Positions 23,575 through 34,430 of a DNA stretch of 64,000 bases are shown one piece after another (within the stretch, counting starts at the first letter, position 1; every line of letters starts with the position of its first letter). The DNA is from Cheiracanthium punctorium (lineage: Eukaryota > Arthropoda > Arachnida > Araneae > Cheiracanthiidae): NCBI GenBank assembly GCA_038373885.1, contig JAWZYV010011897.1:124001-188000 (forward strand). Direction: 5' to 3'. The notes under the pieces are model-generated. The model worked only from the letters and a program-made list of their open reading frames with translations, made no database searches and was not told the origin of the DNA. Both the position numbers and the translations under genes were made by a program.

Positions 23575-23708
23575 ATACTTTGAAACAGTGGACTAAACCT
23601 TTATTTAAAATTACTTTCAACAAAGGAACGTTCATTGTTGGAAATAATGCAGAAATACACGGTATAACAATGTTATTTATAATGTGTGTCAATAACGGAC
23701 ACACATTA
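23575..23708. repeat. One more satellite unit
   Basis: The 122-bp repeat continues (cagtggactaaacctttatt, ttgttggaaataatgcagaa) up to the Tc1 element. Confidence 0.85.
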
Positions 23709-23936
23709 TACACTCATGTCCATAAATTAAGGATAATGAAGTTCAGGCAAAGAAAGAGAAAGAAGCAAAACAAATTTGACTTATTTGTAAAGTCTATTTA
23801 TTAAACAAAAAGTAAAGAGCAAAAAAGATGCTATATGTTTGACATAATTAATAAAAATTGCAAGTTTTACTCCCTTGACCAAATTTAAAAAAAGAACCTA
23901 TTTACAAAAAACAGTATAACATGGTTAGTAGGATGG

Positions 23937-25345
23937 TTAATACGGAGTATGTCTCCCGGACGATGCAATACAGGCCTGACAACGCCTAGGCATGCTGAGT
24001 ATCAAATGATCAATCTGATCTTGGGGAATATTACACCACTCATCAAGCAATGCACTCCGAAGTTCCGGTAGACAGGTGGGAGGGAGTTGACGGGCTGCAA
24101 TTCGTCGGCCAAGCATATCCCACACATGCTCTATTGGATTCAAGTCCGGTGAGTATGCTGTCCAATGCATACTGGTGATATCCTCCGATTGAAGGCATTC
24201 GTCTACAATGTTTGCACGGTGAGGACGGGCGTTGTCATCCATAAACACAAATTCAGCACCCATGGCGCCCCGAAACAAACGTACATGTTGTTCCAGAATG
24301 ACATCCCGATAGATGTGGCCTGTCATAGAGATGAGACGGGCTCAGCCCGAACCCGGGCCCGACTCGGGCTCGGGCTCTGTAATTCACGACTGCGTTCGGG
24401 CTCGGGCTCGTGAAAAATTTCTCCTTTGTTGAACATACTCCTTGAAACAGATTTTTAAAAGTGATTCATGGGATAAATAGACGCACTTATTTTAAAAAAA
24501 TAGCGGCACGGGAGACTAGAAGGTATGTGAAGCTCCAAAATTTATTGTATCCTATTAATGAAGTAGTTAATTTTATTTGTCTTTAGCTGAAATTTCGGGC
24601 TCGGGCTCCAACTTTAATAATATATCTCGGGCTCGGATTAAAAGTCTTCGGGCTCGGGCGGGCTCGGGCTTCAAAAAATGAGCCCGAACTCATCTCTAGC
24701 CTGTCATCGTTCCACTCTGAACATGCAGGTCAGTTCTGGAACCAAGAATAATTCTTCCCCAAACGAGCCATCCTGCACCACCGTAACGGTGTCTTTCAAT
24801 GGTGTTCTCTTGGTGGTAACGGGTACCTGGCGCTCTCCAGATGAATGTCCGGCGAGAATCAGACTCCAAACTAAACCTGGACTCGTCGGAAAACATCACA
24901 CAAGACCACTGTTGCGGTGTCCACAATGCATGCTCTCTACTCCAGGTTAATCGCAGGCGACAGTGAGTTGCGGTAAGTGGAACACATCTGACAGGCCTAC
25001 GAGCATACAGACCAATGTGCCCTAAGCGTCTGTACACGGTCTGCCTTGAAACTGTCGTACCGGTAGCTGAAGAGAGCTGGCGAGACAGGTCTGATGCTGT
25101 ACTCCGTCTGTTTCTTTTGGCAGTAACTGCCAAATAGCGGTGCTCATTCGGCGTTGTAACTCGGGGGCTACCTGTGCTGTAACGTCTACTCACATTACCA
25201 TCATCTTGGAATCGTTGCCAAAGCGTGGAGATGACACTCTGGGCGATTCCAAGTTCCTCGGATACTTCCAGCTGGGTACGTCCACATTCCAGTCGTCCGA
25301 TAATTCTGCCACGTAAAACATCATCCAAATGCCTCCTTTGTGCCA
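23937..25345 (-). pseudogene. Tc1-family transposase, broken by an insertion
   Basis: The N-terminal part starts at MAQRRHLDDVLRGRIIG (start 25345; the frame is open further upstream to 25520). It has helix-turn-helix parts RTQLEVSEELGIAQSVI and then the first catalytic motif MFSDESRF. The frame is interrupted at 24699. The C-terminal part (24326-23937) resumes with MTGHIYRDV and has FMDDNARPHRA and SPDLNPIEHVW, again with 34 residues between Asp and Glu. The two halves overlap only by the duplicated target, so no other damage is visible and the frame was intact when the MITE landed. Confidence 0.9.
24326..24698. mobile_element. hAT-type MITE with 8-bp target duplication
   Basis: The 373-bp insert is flanked by GCCTGTCA at 24318-24325 and 24699-24706. 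It begins TAGAGATGAGACGGGCTC and ends GAGCCCGAACTCATCTCTA, an inverted pair. Near both ends are many GGGCTC/CGGGCT repeats. An 8-bp duplication with TAGAGATG ends fits hAT. Confidence 0.9.
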
Positions 25346-25598
25346 TAACTATGCGGGTTTTGCACTGAAAGGCTTTCACAGCGCTTGTGAACAATTTTAC
25401 TTCTTTGCCACCATTCCTTATATACCCCTCTCTTACACTCTCGTCATTGTGACGTACCATCCACGCCATCTGGTGGTTTCCTGTAATTTGCATATTCTTC
25501 TTCAAGATGTGTGTGATCATTCCACAGGTGAAATTTTTATTTTAGAGATCAATTTCTGTGTGATTCTGAATTATCCTTAATTTATGGACATGAGTGTA

Positions 25599-25830
25599 AA
25601 TAACATTAGAATAGAATCAAAGGGTTATATTAAAAATGCCTTTGAACAAAGGGACATTACCGTTAGACTTAAGGCAAAAATATACGGTATAACTATGGTT
25701 TTTAAAAATCCGTCAATAATATATTTCTAAACAATGGGCTAACTTTTTAAAGAATGACGTTAAACAAATGGAAGTAATTGTTTCAAATATATGTAAAAGT
25801 ATGGGTTAAAGTGCTTTTACACTGGATTTA
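25599..25830. repeat. Last, diverged satellite units
   Basis: About two diverged 122-bp units (atgcctttgaacaaagggac, acggtataactatggttttt, tcaataatatatttctaaac) end the array. Confidence 0.75.
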
Positions 25831-26926
25831 TGGAATACCTTTCATGTATTAGCGTAAATAGTTCTACAAGGACACTCAAAACAATTCTAATTCATTACGG
25901 TCTTTGTAAACACTGAACTTAATCTGAATTTTTTTTCACTGATAGAGCTATGCTACTCCTGAGTAATATGAGTACCTTTCATACATATTTCACAATTTTA
26001 CAGGTGCTCTTATAAGAAATACATTGGCATACCTGTAACCATTGACCAGATTCTAAAAACATTTCTCAGGTAAAAAGCTGCACTATTCCTAGTATCACAA
26101 GCTAAAGTTCATGCATATAGCATAAATATTTCTTTTAGAGGAATTGTCAAAATAATTCAAATGCAATACCCTCTATGGGTATTTCTCTAACTACTGAACC
26201 GATTCCCAAACTTTTATCACAAATAAAAACTACACTATTCCTGAAAATTATACACTGCCTTTCATGTAGGTATATGTAGATATATATACATAATTTTGTT
26301 TCAGAGATACTCATAAGAATTGTATTACGCTCTGTGGGCATCTGTGTAACTACAGAACTGATTTTTGATTATTATAGACTGCATTTAATGTATGCAGTGT
26401 AAATAATTCTTTTACAGGGGCACTCGAAATAATTATTATACATTTACGCTCTATGGTTATCTCTCTAACTACTGAACCAATTCTAAAACTTTTCTCACCG
26501 ATAGAAAGCCACTGATTATTTTAGACTGCTTTTTTATGAATATATCACAAATAATTCTTTTAGAAGAACAGGCAAGTATTGCATTATGCTCTATGGGCAT
26601 CTCTGTAACTAGAGAACCGAATCGAAAACTTTTTTTCAATAATATAAAGCTTCTATTTCTGAGTATTAAAGCCTAAGTTTCATGGATATAGTTTAGATAG
26701 TTCTTTTACAGAGACACACAAAATAAATGTAATTCATGAAGTTGTATGGGTATTTCTTTAAATTTCTGAACCGATTCTAAAACATTTTTCACTGATAGAA
26801 AGCTACACTAGTCCGGAGTATTATAGCTACCTTTCACGCATATATCACAAATAGGTCTTTTACAGGGATACTCATTCGATTTACATTACGATATCTGGAA
26901 CTAATGAACCGATTCTAAAACTTTTT
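25831..26926 (-). repeat. ~150-bp repeat array, reverse orientation, part 1
   Basis: The block gaaccgattctaaaac recurs about every 140-155 bp (near 26044, 26198, 26474, 26617, 26767 and 26905). Each is followed by cactgatagaaagc, attcctgagta, then tttcatgcatat and tctttacagggacactca. Reverse complement of the units at 15.3, 19.2 and 62.5 kb. Confidence 0.85.
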
Positions 26927-28360
26927 ACTTCCTTGTACGGAGTATAAGGAAGTAATGTGATCCCGAATCATTTTGGGGCCAAATTCCGACGAAAAAACCG
27001 ATTTTGACTTCCGCTTAATTTAATTTTAAGAATTTTTTCGATGCATCTCATCGTCGCTAGAATGCACGATCATATAAATGCGTCTGACCAACGGTGAGTC
27101 TACTTTGACCAGTTTTTCTATGCCGTCTGTACGTACGTATGCATGTAACTCGCATATCCTAAAAAGTATTGGTCGTAGAATGATAAAATTTTGTATTTAG
27201 GATTGTTGTAACATGTAGTTGTGCACATCCCCTTTTGGTCCGAATCGACAGGATAGTTTTTCTACAGGACCGCCCAAAAGATTTGAAATACATTACGCTC
27301 TATGGGCAGATACTAATTTAAAGCGCATTTTAGAGGTATAGGCTACTTCAAACTACTCAGAAGTGATATATGCTGTTAGGTTTCAAAATGAATTTCTCCA
27401 TCGAAAAAAGTGTCTTCATCATTTATAGTTCTGCTACAGGAACACTCAAAAGATTTCCAATACATTATGGTCAATGGCAATTTTAATGACATGTTTGATC
27501 CATTTCAAGCACAATACCGTCCAACCATGTAGTTAGGTAATGGTCCAACCGCGGTCACGTGCCTCCCTCAAGAATTACAACAAAGCTCGCTTTAACTGTC
27601 AAATCTCAAAAACTATTAGTCATAGAATGTTGAAATTTCATATGTAAGGTTGTTATAACATCTAGTTTTGAATCTCGATTTTTGGTTCCAATCTACTGGA
27701 GAGTTTATTTACAGGACCACCTAAAAGAATTTCAGTACATTAATGTCTATGGACATCTTCAATATATTACATCTGTGGTCAGTCATTGTTTGATCCATCC
27801 CAAAAATCTCGCCATTTGTCATCGACCTTGGCGAGTTTTGCCAAAATATCGCCTAATTTGGCGATAGTCAGTCATTTGGTCCATGCCCAAAATATTCCCT
27901 TTGTTATCGTCCTTGACGAGTTTTGGCGAAAGTCAGTCATTGTTTGGTCAATGACTAAAATCTCGCCATTTGTCGGCGAGTTTTCCGAAATATCGTCAAA
28001 TTTGGAGACAAAAAATTATTACGTATTTTGCATAACTCGAAAACTTTTACCCGTAGAATTTTGAAATTTTGTATTTAGAACTATTGTAACTTCTAACTGT
28101 GCATCTCTTTTTGATTGCAATTAACTGTGTTATTTATTTACAGGATCAGCCAAATGACTTAGAATAGATTAAGGGGCATGGATACTAGAAGGAAATCTTT
28201 CAAATTGAACCCATCTTGGCGATATCAGAAATATTTGGGTAGAATTCGCTAAACCTTACTATTACTGCAGTATTTTATCTCTTTCAAACAAAATAAGTTT
28301 AGAAGAAGTGGGCCGAAAATATTTTTGATTTAATGGATGTATAAGGAAGTCGTGTATTGT
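26927..28360 (+). repeat. Dispersed repeat with acttccttgtacggagtata start
   Basis: Blocks cgatgcatctcatcg, ttgtgcacatcccctttt, ttttctacaggaccgcccaa, acattacgctctatgggca recur two or three times inside. The reverse copy lies at 35.7-36.6 kb, with fragments at 33.4-34.4 and 36.7-36.85 kb. It contains a CGCCAAA/TTTGGCG cluster at 27800-27990. Confidence 0.75.
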
Positions 28361-28685
28361 CCACATCAGATTTTTTCACTGACGGAAAGTTACACTATTC
28401 CTGAGTAACTTAAACTAAAATTGATGGCATATATGATAAATAATTCCTTTACAAGTACACTCATATGAATTACACTGCGATCTGCGTGTATGTCTAACTA
28501 CTGAATCGATTCTAAAATTTTTTTCACACAGTACTATTCCTGATAGAAAGCTACACTATTCCAAAGTATTATAGGCTATCTTCCATGCATATAGCACAAA
28601 TAGTTCTTTTATGGGGACACTCAAAATCATTCTAATACATTACGCTAGACGGTCATCTCAGTAAATACTGAACCGTTTCTAAAAA
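28361..28685 (-). repeat. ~150-bp repeat array, part 2
   Basis: Two reverse units between the dispersed repeat and a partial LTR. Confidence 0.7.
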
Positions 28686-29192
28686 TATTCTCATCAGCAG
28701 ACAGAAGCAAACTGAAACTCAACTGGGACAATGTGCTGTCCTTTTAGAGGTGTCGCAGAAGCTAGGAGAAATTTCTCGAAGGATCCCCATAAAGCGCCAA
28801 TTTTGAGTACGTCATAGAAATGCAGTAGAATCGCTAGGCTATTACGTAATCCAAGAAAACAAATTTTATATACTTCTAAACAAACTTTTACCCTTTGGAA
28901 AAAATCCCGCTAAATGTCCGAAATGTGGCTAAGCTTGTCGACTTTTTGGAAAATATCGCCAAATTTGGCACCTAAAATAAGTCCCGTAGAGTGAGGTTAG
29001 CTAAGCCCTAGCACGAGTATTTCTCGAGATTTACCAAACCCTATGTTAACCAATGGGGAATCCCAAAATTTCTTATCCTCCGTTCTAGTTAAAAAAATTT
29101 GATGCAACAAAATGCAAAATTTAATTATTTGACACGCAGAATACGAATTTTAAACTACTTTAAACCCCAGAACAGCCACAAAAATTCAAAAC
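28686..29192 (-). mobile_element. Solo LTR, copy D (truncated)
   Basis: It matches the LTR family from ggtgtcgcagaagctagg through gaaatttctcgaaggatccc and the TTTGGCG cluster to acaaaaattcaaaaca. The promoter-distal third present in the other copies is missing. Confidence 0.7.
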
Positions 29193-30603
29193 AATATATC
29201 ACAACTAGTTCTTTGCAGGGATACTCATACGAATTACATTACGATCTCTGGAATTAATGAACCGATTCTAAAACTTTCAGTGATGGAAAAGTGCACTATT
29301 CCTGAGTATTACAGGCTATCTTTCATGCATATATTACAAATTTACACGGATACTCATAAAAATTACATTCTGCTCTAAGGGCATCTATGTAACCACTGAA
29401 TCGATTCTAAAAAAAATTTCAGTGATAGAAAGCTACACTATTTCTGAGTAACACAACTAAAATTCACGCATGTATCACAAATAATGGTTTTACAGGGACA
29501 CTCATATGAATCACATGGCGATCTATTTGTATGTCTGTAACTACTACATCAATTCAAAATTTTTTCACGTTACACTATTCCTGATCGGAAGCGACACTAT
29601 TCCTGAGTATTATAGGCTATCTTTCATGTATATAACTCAAATAGTTCTTTGACAGGGGCACTTAAAATTATTCTAATGCATTTCGATCTACGGGCATCTC
29701 TGTATCTACTGAAACGATTCTAAAACTTTTTCACTGATAGAAAATTGTAATATTCCTGCGTAATATAGGCTACCTTTCATACATATAACACAGTTTTTTT
29801 ACAGGGCCTCTCATAAGAATTTACATTACGTTCCATGGGCACTTCTGAAATTACTGAGCCGTTTCTACAACTTTTTTCACTGATGGAAATCTACAATATT
29901 CCTGAGTAGTACAGGCTACTTTTTGTGCATATTGCATAAATAGCTGTTTTACAGGGAAACTCTAGAATTACATTACGTTCTAAGGGTATCTCTGTAACTA
30001 TTGAACCGATATGAAAACTTTCTTCACTGATAGGAAGCTGCTCTATTCCTGAGTATTACAGGCTAATTTTCATCCATATAACATAAATATAGCTCTTTTA
30101 CAGGGACACTTAAAATAATTCTAATACATCATGCTCTATCGGTATCTATGTAACTACTAGACGGGGTCTTAAACTTTTTCACTAATTGAAAGCTAGACTA
30201 TTCCTGAGTATTATAGGCTATCTATTATGCATACATCATAAATAGTTCTTTTACAGGGACACTCATAAGAATTACATTAAGCTCCATTTGTATCTCTCTA
30301 ATGACAGAACCGATTCTTAAACATTTTCGCTGAGAAAAAGCTACACTATTCTTGAGTAATATAGGCTACCTTTCTAGCACACATCACAATTTTACAGGGA
30401 CACTCATAAGAATTACATTATTCTTGATTGCCATCTCTGTAACCACTGAACCGAGTCTAAAAATTTTGTCACTATTAGAAATCTACCCTGTCCTGAGTAA
30501 CAGCTAAAATTCATGCACAAATAGTTCTTTTACTGGAACACTCAAAATATTTCTAATACATTACGCTCTATGGGCATCTCTGTAACTACTGAATTGTTTC
30601 TGA
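29193..30603 (-). repeat. ~150-bp repeat array, part 3
   Basis: About nine reverse units, with gaaccgattctaaaac variants at roughly 29257, 29400, 29705, 30003 and 30306. Confidence 0.85.
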
Positions 30604-30609
30604 TATATA

Positions 30610-30763
30610 TGAAGAGAGAGAGCGTGCGGCGAGAGCTGGGTTTAAACCCAGGGACTTATGGATGGTAGAATGAGGCGCAATCCGGCTCGGCCAAAAGGTA
30701 CCTATTCAACCGGCCTTCAATTGCCGGGTGTTGTGCGCGCGGAGGTGATCTCGTGCCGCCACA
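30610..30763 (-). repeat. TRIM 3' LTR (154 bp)
   Basis: TG...CA ends on the minus strand. It is nearly identical to 31001-31154, differing by a few substitutions (for example ggtacctattcaaccgg against ggaacctattcgaccag). Confidence 0.82.
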
Positions 30764-30819
30764 CTACTCCCCCCTAGAGAGTCAGTCGGAGGCTGACGAA
30801 CGATATTCCAAGCGTTATG

Positions 30820-30910
30820 GAATGCTGCCACTCGTTGTGGACTTTGTGAGGTTGCTGCCGCTCGTTGCGGACTTTGAGAGGTTGCTGCCGCTCGTTGCGG
30901 ACTTTGGAAG
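30820..30910. repeat. 30-bp minisatellite inside the TRIM, three units
   Basis: gctgccrctcgttgyggact followed by ttgtgagg or ttgagagg, three times with a period of 30 bp. The interior of the TRIM consists largely of this. Confidence 0.88.
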
Positions 30911-31000
30911 AGCCGAGCGAGAGATGGAAGAGGGCGGTGCTGGCGCCATCTGTCGCTGTAGGCGAGAAGGAGAATGCGTGTTCGTTGCCCAGGTCGCCAA

Positions 31001-31154
31001 TGAAGGGAGAGAGTGTGGGGCGAGAGCTGGGTTTAAACCCAGGGACTTATGGATGGTAGAATGAGGCGCAATCTGGCTCGGCCAAAAGGAACCTATTCGA
31101 CCAGCCTTCAATTGCCGGGTATTGTGTGCGCGGAGGTGATCTCGTGCCGCCACA
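31001..31154 (-). repeat. TRIM 5' LTR (154 bp)
   Basis: Exactly the same length as the 3' LTR. It contains ctgggtttaaacccag, a palindrome that resembles a pol III B box, but tRNA origin is not supported otherwise. Confidence 0.82.
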
Positions 31155-31192
31155 CTACTCCCCCCCCCCCCTAGAGAGCCGCCACATATATA

Positions 31193-31950
31193 CACACATA
31201 TATGCGTGTGTTATATATGTGTAGTATATATGAAAGCCCCCTTGGAAAATTTGGAGGGCCCTTTATAAAAACGGAATAGCTACAGCCCTGTTTAAAACCT
31301 AAGTTTAAACTTTAACATGCCTATTTATTTGTATATTTGCATTTTTTCAACTCGTTTTTCTCATAAAATTAGAAAATCAAATTATGTGTAGAAAAGAAAA
31401 TATTGGGGAGGGGGGGATCGATTTTTACCCCTCCCGACTCTGTGGCTTAGAAATATCCTGATTTTCGTTTCAGAAAAAGTGGTCACTTTACTTATACGGC
31501 CCGCGACTTCTCCAACATCCTAAATTTTGACCCGCAACTTTCCAAAGGTTGCCCAAAGTAAGAATTGCTCGAAGGAGTGAATGCCAAAAGCAAAGGTGTC
31601 TCATCGCAAAAGAGATTATTTTTGGACCTTCTAAATTCTTTGTAAAACCGGAGACCTTCAAAATAAGTTTTCCACGCACAGTTTTCTAAGCTTCAATGAC
31701 TGCGCTAGTTCAAATTGGCGCACTGTGAACTGTGTATTTACTGTACTGGGAGGGTGTCTGTGATGTAGAAAGTTATCTCAGGTCTGCATTTATAAATTAA
31801 TTTTACATTTGCAGTGTGGCTCGAAAAATAAAACGACTCGCGGCGTACGCGCGTAAAAGTGGCGGGTAAGGCAATTTGTTGTCTGCTTAAGTGTCCGGTG
31901 CTTCGTGTTTCATGTGTTTTTGCCGGTATTGGGAAACTAGAGAACTTATG
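31193..31950. other. No gene seen
   Basis: TA-rich flank of the TRIM and then unassigned sequence. Frames of 60-80 codons here show no motif. Confidence 0.45.
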
Positions 31951-31953
31951 TCT

Positions 31954-32176
31954 GTAATTAAAAAACTTTGTAAAAAACACACATAAGATGTAATAGGTAA
32001 GAGGATAGGCACGTTTCGTTCAAAAATTGTTTTGAACTTCATCAGTCCAAGCCCTTCGTCGTAAAGAACACAGGGAACTGAAAAGAGATAAACAAGCAAG
32101 ATGTTGCCACAAGGGGCAAAGAAAAGTCGAACAAAACCAAATCTTATGTGTGTTTTTTACAAAGTTTTTTAATTAC
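31954..32176. repeat. Perfect 36-bp inverted repeat with 151-bp spacer
   Basis: The left arm 31954-31989 and right arm 32141-32176 are exact reverse complements (left arm starts GTAATTAAAAAACTTTG). AACTTATGTCTG occurs at 31943-31954 and again at 32213-32224, on either side. This looks like a fold-back insertion; the class is unknown. Confidence 0.85.
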
Positions 32177-32232
32177 TTTATCGTTTAACACCAGTATTTT
32201 GAGTGATTTTTCAACTTATGTCTGTTTTCTGG

Positions 32233-32400
32233 TTAATCCTTTGAGGCGCAACAATTTCCCAATGCTGAAAAAAGGGCAGCCGTTGCCATCGTTCGACTTA
32301 ACTACCAGCAAGATGGCGGACGATCGAAACATTCATCGCGTGCCACAGATCTAGAGACCCTTTTTTGACGACAGGCACAGCCAGCTGTCGTCAAAAAAGG
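32233..32400 (-). mobile_element. piggyBac-like MITE, truncated copy 4
   Basis: TTAA at 32233-32236 is followed by tcctttgaggcgcaac and one palindrome arm with AAGATGGCGGAC. The match stops near gtcgtcaaaaaagg at 32400, so the other half is lost. Confidence 0.8.
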
Positions 32401-32937
32401 TACTCATACTTCTTGTACTCATAAGAGTAATCTAAAACGAAATTTTTAAAATCTGAACCCAAGAATTTTCTTTTAGCTGCAGTCCTATCTTAAGTTAAAT
32501 CATAGAATTGGGATCTCGAAATGGCTGTTTTCATAAGGATTGCTATATATTCGTAGAAAGTCGCCGAGTTTACCAGATTTGTGCATTTATCACCAACTTG
32601 GCAGAGAGAGGTGACAAAGGAATAAACTGTAGAAAGAACCATCAATCTCTCTGCTCATCCCCACCCAACTGTGGGGTTACCGCGGAGTCACCACTCAGGT
32701 TTGGCTCCTACTTTTGCGTGTTTTCTAAAAAAGCTAGGGCACAGCTTAAATATTTGACACCATAGCGATTTCACAGCGCTAAATATGCGAATCTGCCAAG
32801 GATTATGTATGAGAATATATGGAGAACTGTTTTAATGGCAACCATAATCGGAAAGGATAATCGATTATGAGCATGCGTTAATCGCCGAACAGTCACCAAA
32901 GAAAAAGTCGCCATTAGTAACAAATATCCAAGCTGTT
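32401..32937. other. No gene seen
   Basis: Unassigned sequence between the truncated piggyBac-like MITE and the hAT-type end. Confidence 0.45.
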
Positions 32938-33019
32938 CCCTAGACCAGCGTTTCCTAACTGGTGGGGCTAAAGGCGGGAGGGGGGGTGTGCAGAGTTTGC
33001 GCAAAAGGTAAGTGATAAC

Positions 33020-33303
33020 CAGGGCCCTTGCTAAAGGGGGGGGGGAGGGTTCCACCACCTTACACACTCAAAATTCTATTAAACTTGGCAAAATTAGATA
33101 CCTAGTTGGCACACTTGATAAAAAATTTTAACAAAAACTATAATTTACTTCTTCTGTGACACTTGGCAAAATTATGCAAACCCAGTCGGCAAGTGTAAAA
33201 AGAGGAAAAAAATAAATAAGTTGGTAAAAGCCGATATTTGACTTAACAGTTTATCGACACCTCCCCCCCCCCACCCCCTAAAAAAATCTTAGCAATGGCT
33301 CTA
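33020..33303. mobile_element. hAT-type MITE with G/C-run ends
   Basis: The start CAGGGCCCTTGCTAA and the reversed end TAGAGCCATTGCTAAGA are an inverted pair. Flanks GTGATAAC (33012-33019) and GTGATAGT (33304-33311) agree at six of eight bases. The interior is AT-rich and non-coding. Confidence 0.65.
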
Positions 33304-33690
33304 GTGATAGTGAGTGTTCTTTAAAAAAAATTTTATTATTCTTATGTTTGCTCAGGACCGGACCAAGGAGGGTGCGAATGTAGGCGATCGTCTAAGGCCC
33401 CGCTCCTGGGCCATTTTTTGCTATCGCATTAGACCGAGCTTCCTAGATGGTTGTGATATATCCAGAAAAAAATCTGATGTGGACAACACATGACTTCCTT
33501 GCACGTCTATTAAATCAAAAATATTTTCGGCGCACTTCATCTAAACTTATTTTGTTTGAAAAAGGTAAAATATCCGTAATAGTGAGGTTTATCGATTTCT
33601 AGCCAAATATTTCGATATCGCCAAGCTGAATTCAATTTGAAAGATTTTCTTCTGACACTTTATTTGGCGATATTTCACCAAAAGCCGACA
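33304..33690 (-). repeat. Fragment of the 26.9-kb dispersed repeat, reverse orientation
   Basis: Matches include aaaaatattttcggcscact, ttcatctaaacttattttgt and a TTTGGCG cluster. It continues at 33919 after a MITE. Confidence 0.6.
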
Positions 33691-33910
33691 CAGTGGCATA
33701 GCCAGAGGGGAGCAAGGAGGGGCATTTTTCCCTGGGCGCAGCACCCAAGGGGCGCGAAATTGTACATAAAAGCTAACTAACCGCATTTTGACGAATAGTA
33801 GGGGGCGCGAAATTGTACATAAAAGCTAACCTAACTGCATTTTGACGAATAGAAGGGGGCGCAAAATCTCCTGTTGTCCCCGGGCGCAGAAAGCCCTAGC
33901 TACGCCTCTG
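33691..33910. mobile_element. hAT-type MITE with perfect 8-bp target duplication
   Basis: AGCCGACA flanks at 33683-33690 and 33911-33918. Ends CAGTGGCATAGCCAG and, reversed, CAGAGGCGTAGCTAGG. Inside are two ~53-bp direct repeats with gggggcgcgaaattgtacat and gcattttgacgaatag. Confidence 0.9.
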
Positions 33911-33918
33911 AGCCGACA

Positions 33919-34430
33919 AGCTTGAAATAGTTTGCGAGATTTTGGGGATAGCCAAAGTAGTAATTGACCACAGACTTTCAAAGAATTGAATGCATCCATA
34001 CACCTTAATGTATTTTGAAGTCATTTGGCTGACCCTGTAAATAAATTACCCAGTCGATTGCAGTCAGAAAAGATATTGAAAACAGTTAGATATTACAATA
34101 GTTCTAAATACTAAAGTTAAACATTCTACGGATTAAAGTTTTACAAAATAATTTTTGGTGCCAAATTTGGCGATATTTTGGAGAAACTCGCCAAGGTCGA
34201 CGACAGACGGCGAGATTTTGGGCATTGACCAAACAATGACTGTCTAGTTGTATTATGTTGAAGCTGTCCATAGGTATTAAAGTATTAAATTATTTTCGGT
34301 GGTCCTGTAAATACATTCTTGAGGAAATTGGAACCAAAAATCGAAATGCACAACTAGATGTTACAAGAATCATGTATGAAATTTCAACAATCTACGACTA
34401 AATAGCTTTTAAGATTTGAGAGTTTAATCC
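33919..34430 (-). repeat. Dispersed repeat (26.9-kb family), continued
   Basis: It contains gccaaatttggcgatatttt and gactgtctagttgtattatg, and ends where the AAGCTT-rich element has inserted. The family resumes at 35691. Confidence 0.6.

Larger units (their letters stand above)
23711..25596 (-). mobile_element. Second Tc1-like transposon, split by a hAT MITE
   Basis: The inverted ends are identical over 29 bp, counting one TA, and start CACTCATGTCCATAAATTAA. TA lies at 23709-23710 and 25597-25598. The length is 1886 bp, of which 381 bp are a nested hAT MITE plus one duplicated target. It is inserted in the 122-bp satellite, which resumes near 25620. Confidence 0.93.
30610..31186 (-). mobile_element. 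Miniature LTR retrotransposon (TRIM) with tandem remnant
   Basis: Read on the minus strand: a 154-bp LTR (31154-31001) starting TGTGGCGGCACGAG and ending CCCTTCA; then a primer-binding-like TTGGCGACCTGGGCA (from 31000); a short non-coding interior; a purine tract tctctaggggggagtag (30780-30764); and a second 154-bp LTR (30763-30610). Outside the first LTR another purine tract and TGTGGCGG remain (31155-31186), as if a third LTR had been lost. TATATA flanks at 30604-30609 and 31187-31192, but the surrounding sequence is itself TA-rich. No gag or pol is present. Confidence 0.8.

Noticed and set aside
30753..31195. Frames of 64-126 codons on both strands, one Ser-rich
   Set aside because: They fall on the TRIM LTRs and its minisatellite; the Ser/Lys periodicity comes from the 30-bp repeat.
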